Shown one piece after another: positions 58,285-64,000 of a stretch of DNA of 64,000 nt. Origin of the DNA: Anthoceros angustus. Taxonomy: Eukaryota; Streptophyta; Anthocerotopsida; Anthocerotales; Anthocerotaceae. The position numbers were made by a program, and so were the translations under genes. Position 1 is the stretch's first letter; every line of letters begins with the position of its first letter. The notes below the pieces were generated by a model. The model had not been told where the DNA came from. It was given only the letters and a program-made list of their open reading frames with translations, and ran no database searches. Where the stretch lies: NCBI GenBank assembly GCA_010909165.1, contig MU008157.1:1-64000 (forward strand), in the 5' to 3' direction.

Positions 58285-59365
58285 TGGAGATGTACCTCAA
58301 GGCGGACGTGATCTATCCTATAGTCAATACCGAATGGGTGGCTCCAATAGTGGTAGTACCTAAGAGGCAGCAAAATCCGAGTTTGTCGAGAGAAGGTTGA
58401 ATAAGGTCACCAAGAAGGATCACTTTCCGTTACCTTCATCGATAATATCCTGGATCCGTCGCAGTGCGAATGGCGATTCATTCCTAGACGGGTACTGGTA
58501 TCACCGCACCTTAGGGAGAGCGATTGGCCTCGACCGCTTTGAGGGGACATATGCTTACAAGCGCGCATTTGGGTTGACGGAGCACTGGGTCCTTCATGCG
58601 AGCCATCAAAATTTTCAAGGACTTCCTCCGCGACTTTATGGACGACCAGCGTGGGGCAAGGACCATCGCCGCACTCGGAAGTGCCTGGAGCGCTGTCGAG
58701 CCACGCAATTATGCCTGCATCCAGAAAAGTGCTACTTCGGCATGTCAGAGGGAATTTGGGGCATCGAATTTCAAGCCGAGGTATAGAAGTAGATCCGGAC
58801 AAGGTAAAGGTCATCGCCACCCTTAGAGCACCAACAACGCTAAAGGAACTCCGCGGGTTCCTGGGAATGGTCGGGTATTATAGACGCTTCGTTCCAAATT
58901 TCGCCAAGCGGGCTGCCCCACTAACGAGCTTGTTAAGGAAGGATCAGGAGTGGGAATGGACGACGCAACGGGAGGAAGCATTTCAGGACTTACGCACCAC
59001 AGCTCTGCTCCACGCTAAAAGGACCGGATCGAGTAAGAAGTTCCACGTTTTCGTTGATGTTTCATTTGCAAAATTGGTCCAGGATGAGAAGAAGAAGGAT
59101 TTTCCGATCTACTATGCCGAGACAACTAACGGACGCGCGAAGTATACCACCACGGAGCGCCGGAATGGTTTACTCGGTCGAAATTGACACTACCTCCTCT
59201 CGTATGAATTTGTGTTCCATGTTGACCACTTTGCCTTGAAACACCTTGTGAATAAACCCGACCTTTCGGACGCAGCACGGGATCTTGCGCTTGAGTTTAC
59301 CTTCACGGTGGAAACGAGAGGGTAGGAAGCATATCAATGCCGACTTCATATCTCGATTGAAACAG
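58285..59365 (+). pseudogene. Reverse transcriptase and RNase H region, copy 2
   Basis: The finger block (YLKADVIYPIVNTEWVAPIV-like) lies at about 58290-58350, and NKVTKKDHF at 58400-58425. SFLDGYWYHR is at about 58478-58508 and KIFKDFLRDFMDD at about 58607-58645. The catalytic Asp pair is kept there, but the four residues before it are lost relative to the minus-strand element. A 178-codon frame (58651-59187) then covers GIEVDPDKVKVIATLRAPTT, LKELRGFLGMVGYYRRFVPN, LTSLLRKDQEWEWT and EEAFQDLRTTALLHAKRTG. The RNase H part is VFVDVS, KKKDFPIYYAETTNG and KYTTTE. FHVDHFALKHLVNKPDLSD lies at about 59217-59270 and HINADFISRL near 59330-59358. Confidence 0.85.
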
Positions 59366-59639
59366 GAAGGTGGAAAAAGGAGACGACTTTCCCGATGAGA
59401 CACCTTTAGCAGGAGTTGCAAACCAACGAGTGAAGCCATTCGGAAGGAGGGGCATCGATTGAGAAGGGAGGGGCTTCAAGACCAACATATCGAGATATAC
59501 GATTATCTTGGCACAGCCAAATTCCTCCATCCAAGACACAGATTCAGCGTTTCCACTACTCCGCACCATTCACACGGCACAATATGAATTTATACCGAGT
59601 CATCCGGACGGGAGCGGTTATGGACGCATCAAGCGGTGA

Positions 59640-60560
59640 GAGTCCCGAGCTCTTTACACGAAGAAGAGGCGGAGGTCATTATGCCGCGCATGTCACATGC
59701 GGGAAAATTTTGAGGTGGCTATTGGTGGCCTACAATGTACAAGGATGCCGGAGTTCGTGAGCGCTTGCCAAAGGGTCGGCAAGCCAACAACAACAATGGC
59801 CCTTGTCCCCATACTTGCACCGCACCATTCGAGAAATGGGGAATCGATTTTGTCGGTCCTATCCAAAACCAAGGCTCGCCAAAACCAATACATCCCGTGG
59901 CCAGACATCAGCGCGGATGGTAGAAGCACGACGCTGCCGTAGATTCGGAGCGTCGTGGCATTCTGTCGAGCAAATCATCACCCGATATGGGCTGCCGGAG
60001 CTGGTGGAGGAACACATTTCGTCAATCGTAATCTCCAACATGACCAACCACTTCAACGCCGCCACGAAGTCCACGCCTTATAACCCAAAAGCCAATGGGG
60101 GTGGAAAGGCAAATGGCTTGTTGTGCAAGATCCTAACCAAACTCACTATGCGTGATGATATGCATTCAAGACTGTGGGCGTCGGACCGGAAAGTGACAAC
60201 GCAAACCCGTATTATCTTACTTACGGGCATTCGCTGTCTAATAGAATTCAAGTTCCCACCCTGAGAATACAGGAACCAAGTCGAATGCCGGTGGAAGAAA
60301 GTCAGTTGGAAAGGTTGGTGGGTTTCGACACACGGAGAACAGAGAACAAGCCCTCCAAGTTATGCGGGATGTCCAGCAAAGGAGGAAGGAGTGGCACGAC
60401 AAGAGATTGAAGCGTCAAGAATACGTTGTTCCCGGGATCCGCTTTACTATATGATAACCGATACATGCATTTTCCGTAAATTACATCTCGGATGGATGGG
60501 GCCCGTAGTTTAAGTTTTCGACAACGGATCAATTCAACTCCGATTTTAGTGGCTCACCCA
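59640..60560 (+). pseudogene. Integrase region, copy 2
   Basis: The finger remnant (GGHYAAHVTCGK-like) lies at about 59670-59707, then SACQRVGK near 59759-59785. FEKWGIDFVGPIQNQGSP, with the first catalytic Asp, is at about 59827-59880. ITRYGLPELV lies near 59977-60006, and a GTHFVN-like remnant near 60010-60030. NPKANGGGKANGLLCKILTK lies at about 60083-60140, and the Glu expected before KAN is missing in this reading. NRIQVPTLRIQEP lies near 60240-60280. C-terminal RRKEWHDKRLKRQEYVV is at about 60383-60430, followed by a LLYD-like patch near 60443. No chromodomain. Confidence 0.8.
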
Positions 60561-60621
60561 CCCTTGCCAACGCCACGGTTGGCGTCAAGAAATATTACCA
60601 ATAAGTTGGCGAGGACGCCAA

Positions 60622-60638
60622 CAAATGAGAAGGGAGTA
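60622..60638 (+). other. Polypurine tract, copy 2
   Basis: CAAATGAGAAGGGAGTA lies directly before TGTGGAAG of the 3' LTR. Confidence 0.75.
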
Positions 60639-63600
60639 TGTGGAAGACCACATGTGCACTAACCCCGCCTCCAAGTGTCGGGTGAACGATTTTTTTGTTT
60701 TGGGTGTGTTAGAATAGCAGTGCTTTGAGAATCGTCAGTCGTCTTTTATACGGAATGGTCCTTGGCCCTTGGAGATAATAATAATTTTTCGACCCTTAGG
60801 TTTGACCCGGAGGTGGGGTAGAAATAGAGTCCTTGGGTATTGGGAATTTTAGAATAAAAGGTGTCTATATATGCTAGGGATGCTCACAATATGCCACATG
60901 TAGTCAAGTGGGGTGGTGGCTAGTTCCACCACGGTGGCGAGGACGTCTGGGGAATTTACAACCCTAGTGGCGGGCGGGACTACCACTGGAGCGCAACGGG
61001 AGAAGGCACACCCAGACGCGAGGTCGCGACTTTCCGTGAGGCGGTGAGCGGAGCTGCGCAAGAGGCGCCACGCCAGCCAAATCTCGTCGCGCAGGAGGAA
61101 AAGCGGCGACGAGCGGGCGGAGGAGAGAAATCGGCCGGTTCGCGAGGCGTGGAAGGAGCGCGGGCGGTCGATTTTTTCTTCGGATCTGCGGGGTAGTCGA
61201 GGTTTTGTTTTGGGAAACAACGAGAGAAGGAGATGGCGCCCTGCGCGGCCGAAATCCCACGCACGGTGGCCCAACATGGACCATCGGAAAGTGAGAGCCT
61301 GAGTGCGGGCTGGGCCAAGTTCATGGAGAAGAAATGGTGCTACTGACACCGCATTGGTGCAAGAGTGCGCAATTAAGGACCAAGTCGCAAGAGGGTGAGG
61401 AAAAGGCCGCAGAACGGATTTGGCCCTCTTTCGAGCAGTATGGGCGAAGCATCGAAGGATGGGAGCTTGGTGATTGACCCCAGTGAAGAAGACCTTGAGT
61501 AGCCTCATGAAGCCGGGAAGTGAGAGTGAACAATGGTGGGTGACTCGCCAACTCGTGTTCTGCCTGTGGGATTGGCCAAATGGATTTTGTGTTCTGAGCC
61601 TAAGCGGATCATATGGCGGATCACTTCTTGGTTTTTCTTCACGAGGTGGTCAAGGGTACACAAATTGATTGGGGAGGATGATTTTCGAAAGAGCCTGTGA
61701 GGAGAAGGCGATTTACTCTCTCTTCCCTCGGCCCTCCTTGATTTCGCCTTTTCGATTCATGTATTTGCGCATTCCGGTGTTTAACGGAGTTGGGCGTCCG
61801 CCTGCATGGTTGGAAGCCGGGAACTCAAGGTAGAAGAGGAGGAATTGAAGGAGGATTCGGGCAAGGATTCCAGCTTGGGAGTGCGCTCGAAGGTTCTAAG
61901 AGGGTGGGGAAGTTTCCAAGGGTAAGAAGAAGGGCGGCAGTCGAGCGGGTCGGCGAAGGGGAGGGGAGCAGAGGAGGAACCCAGCCACACCTGTGGTCAC
62001 CAGTCAAGAGGCGGCGAGCAGGTAAAGGAGGAAAATAAAGGGAAATGGCAAGTTGCTCCCCTGTGCAGGATGAATCGCCGCTAGGGAGAATGGGCGGGGA
62101 AGAGGCAAGCACCAACCCCTAGAGAGGAGGGGTTAACTTGGGAGACCAAGCAGCTCCGGACATTTTGGCGACATTTCACCGCCCTGAGGTGGGGATAGGA
62201 GACACCGCGCGAGAATTGTTGTGGAGGCGGATGGGCAAGGGACAGCCCAATTTGGGGATTTGCGGTTTGACTTCCATGGCCATGCACAGGCGGATCTCCT
62301 CGATCAAGCACCATGGCTCTCACTTGGTGAGTGTGCAAGGCCAGGAGAAGTTGCTCAAGGAGAAGTTGGAAAGCCAGGCGAGAGCAAGGCGGCCGAGGCA
62401 GACGGAGGGTGGCGGCCTTATGCAAGGCAAGGAGCAGTTAAGGGACATGTCCACTCGCAGAAGCTTTAGTAAATCAGTCAAGGGGCGCATGCTACAATTG
62501 AAGAGCTTCAAGATGAGGTCTCGCGAGTCCAGGAGCGGTGGAAGCGATGGCGCCTTGGAGAAATTCAAGAACGCGGAGGTACAAGCGGGAAGAGGAGAAG
62601 CTAGGGCCGAGTCAAGAGAGAGGTGGCCAAACCAAGAAAGGCCGAGCCCACCGCAGAGCCAACAACCACCGTGGAAGACCACCACGGTGGCTAAACCAAC
62701 CACCGTGGAACGGGAACCGAGGTGGGGAAGTCACCGGCGAGTGTCGCAGATGGAGGGACAGATCCGAGAATCACAGCACCGCCCGATTGTCCACGGAGGA
62801 GAGGGTAAGGACCTCTGATCGGAAGGCGTATTGTGCTACGTCCGGATGAGGATGCTCATGTCCCGGCTTCACGCATGGTGAGCGTGCTCACTCTAAACGT
62901 GTATGTGGTTGTTGGGACAGAGGGGCGTAAACTCGGTCAGACATCTTGACCGCCACAGGCGTTTATGGTTCCTTCAGTAGGAGCGGGCGCCTATCCTCCG
63001 CAAGTGGTGCCGGAAGAGATGAGCGCGAGGCCGAGCATGGAGGGAGGAAGCAGTATGGTTGTCCAAATGAGGAGGAGCGGGACAATGGACATAGAGGCAG
63101 GCGCGTCCGCGGGAAGGCGCGAGGGAAATTCAGCGGTGAGTGGTGGAGGTTGTGGGGAAAATCGCTCGGATCGGGCGAGGCCGAGCGAGAGGGGTCCCCA
63201 TGGGCCGTGGGGCGAGGCAGAATCGCGGAGGGCGGATTTTAGAGTCGCGATAGCCTAGGACCGGGTTTCCTTTTCGGGGGATAGGGAGTTCCATCACCGT
63301 AGAGCTGTTGCTTAGATTGGTAAGGCGCCGTGGTAGGAGCTACAATTTTAGACACTAAAGAAGTGAGTGTGTTGGACCACCGGATGTATAAGAGACCCTT
63401 TGGGTGTCTCTCAAGGCGACGATTTGTGTGAACTTCCGTGTATCGAACCGTGGGGTTGATTGGAGCGTCAGATCAAACGGGTTCGGAGCGTCTTCGTCAC
63501 AAGAAGGCCGGAAGATCTCTGGATGGTCGAGAGCGGAGTGGCCAAGCTCCACGCCTGGGGAGTAGGAAGGTGGCGTGCCGAAAAAGAGGTAGGAATTGCG

Positions 63601-64000
63601 CGGAGGAAGGTGGGCGGGCGAATCGAAGCACCACCGGGTTTTCTTCCCGATCCTCTTTCCAACTGCGCCACTGTGTGTGTTCATTCCATGAGAGAGGGGT
63701 CGTGTGGCCCAAGGAGGTCTGTGGCCCAAGGGGGGGTCGTGTGGCCCGTGAGACGAGGGAGAGTTCATTGGGAAGGGAAAGGTTCCGGAGTAGATGAGTT
63801 GTGGGAGGGATTGTGAGAGTGTGTGAGGGAAAATCGGAAACGTGAGGGGCGTGTGGTGGAATCGCGAAATTCCGTAAGTGAGGCGTATAGGTGTCCTGAT
63901 AGCCCCTAGGTCCGTGTTAGAGAAGCCGGTGTGAATAGACTCCCGAAGGCGGCCTGTGGTGGGCCACGTGGCGAACCCAGCTGGCCGAGTCTACCACGGT
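60639..64000 (+). repeat. 3' LTR of plus-strand element copy 2 (partial)
   Basis: It starts TGTGGAAGACCACATG. The TATA box is at about 60865 and the MAP start at 61234. The coiled-coil-like patch GQEKLLKEKLES lies at about 62340-62375. CCACGGTGG-type palindromes lie at about 60929 and 62683. It ends at the window border in the GAGTCTACCACGGT stretch, corresponding to about 54720 in the 5' LTR. Confidence 0.9.

Larger units (their letters stand above)
19085..64000 (+). repeat. Tandem array of about 4.6-kb units carrying CAF1-like genes, interrupted by two copies of one retroelement
   Basis: Taking CCATCGCGAG as phase mark, units start at 19085, 23775, 28442, 46222 and 50802. Without retroelements they measure about 4.69, 4.67, 4.68 and 4.58 kb. 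The third and fifth units are cut at the same place (after CCTCATTC) by the plus-strand gypsy element. The junction CTCCAACAAATTGCCTC is uninterrupted at 19687, 24355 and 46800 and resumes at 42141 behind the first element. The array starts abruptly just behind the spliced gene and runs to the window end inside the second element. Confidence 0.88.
51371..64000 (+). mobile_element. Ty3/gypsy LTR retrotransposon, plus strand, copy 2 (3' LTR runs off the window)
   Basis: Same element as 29045-42140. The 5' LTR is 51371-54891, the primer site 54895-54912, gag about 55330-56650, protease 57330-57650, RT/RNase H 58285-59365, integrase 59640-60560, purine tract 60622-60638 and 3' LTR from 60639. Comparison with the 5' LTR shows that about 170 bases of the 3' LTR are missing at the window end. 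It has fewer frame breaks than copy 1 in protease and RT. The right flank and target duplication cannot be seen. Confidence 0.9.

Noticed and set aside
19085-64000. CRISPR-like array because of regularly repeated blocks
   Set aside because: The repeat units are 4.6 kb and 44-100 bp tandem repeats without unique spacers, in a eukaryotic context.

Overview
The window looks like repeat-rich, gene-poor heterochromatin of a plant or plant-like eukaryote. The evidence is nested Ty3/gypsy LTR retrotransposons primed by a plant-type tRNA-Asp, a spliced gene with GT-AG borders, TATA boxes and the absence of any bacterial operon. The species cannot be told. Almost every coding stretch is broken by small indels. 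Where copies can be compared, these indels cluster at CG, CCGG and CNG sites, so many may be long-read consensus errors at methylated cytosines and not true mutations. Domain calls therefore rest on protein motifs spread over several frames, and boundaries are approximate.

Layout. 1-2422: remnant of a plus-strand gypsy element (LTR end, primer-binding site, gag). 2423-17820: a structurally complete minus-strand gypsy element inserted beside or into it. It has a 5-bp target duplication CACAC, very long LTRs (4.1 and 5.6 kb), a perfect tRNA-Asp primer-binding site and gag-PR-RT-RNaseH-INT order. Its right LTR carries an extra 1.2 kb with an inverted LTR block and a foldback junction. 17826-19084: unique-looking DNA with one intact two-exon gene that I do not recognise. 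19085 to the window end: a tandem array of about 4.6-kb units.

Each complete unit carries one copy of a gene related to CAF1/POP2 (CNOT7), the DEDD-type deadenylase of the CCR4-NOT complex. A TATA box lies about 440 bp upstream of its ATG, and short internal duplications lie in between. Four CAF1-like copies are visible (about 22000, 26672, 44470 and 49095), all with frame breaks. Two units are interrupted at the same base position by the same 13-kb plus-strand gypsy element (29045-42140, and 51371 to beyond the window end). The array is thus a higher-order repeat of about 22.4 kb: CAF1 unit, CAF1 unit, retroelement, repeated twice. This points to tandem amplification of a block that already held the retroelement, or to an assembly artefact of the same shape.

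The plus-strand elements have 3.5-3.7-kb LTRs with a TATA box about 225 bp from the LTR start. Most of each LTR is therefore probably transcribed leader, and it contains sense-strand open tracts. No tRNA, rRNA, CRISPR array or bacterial-type feature was seen.
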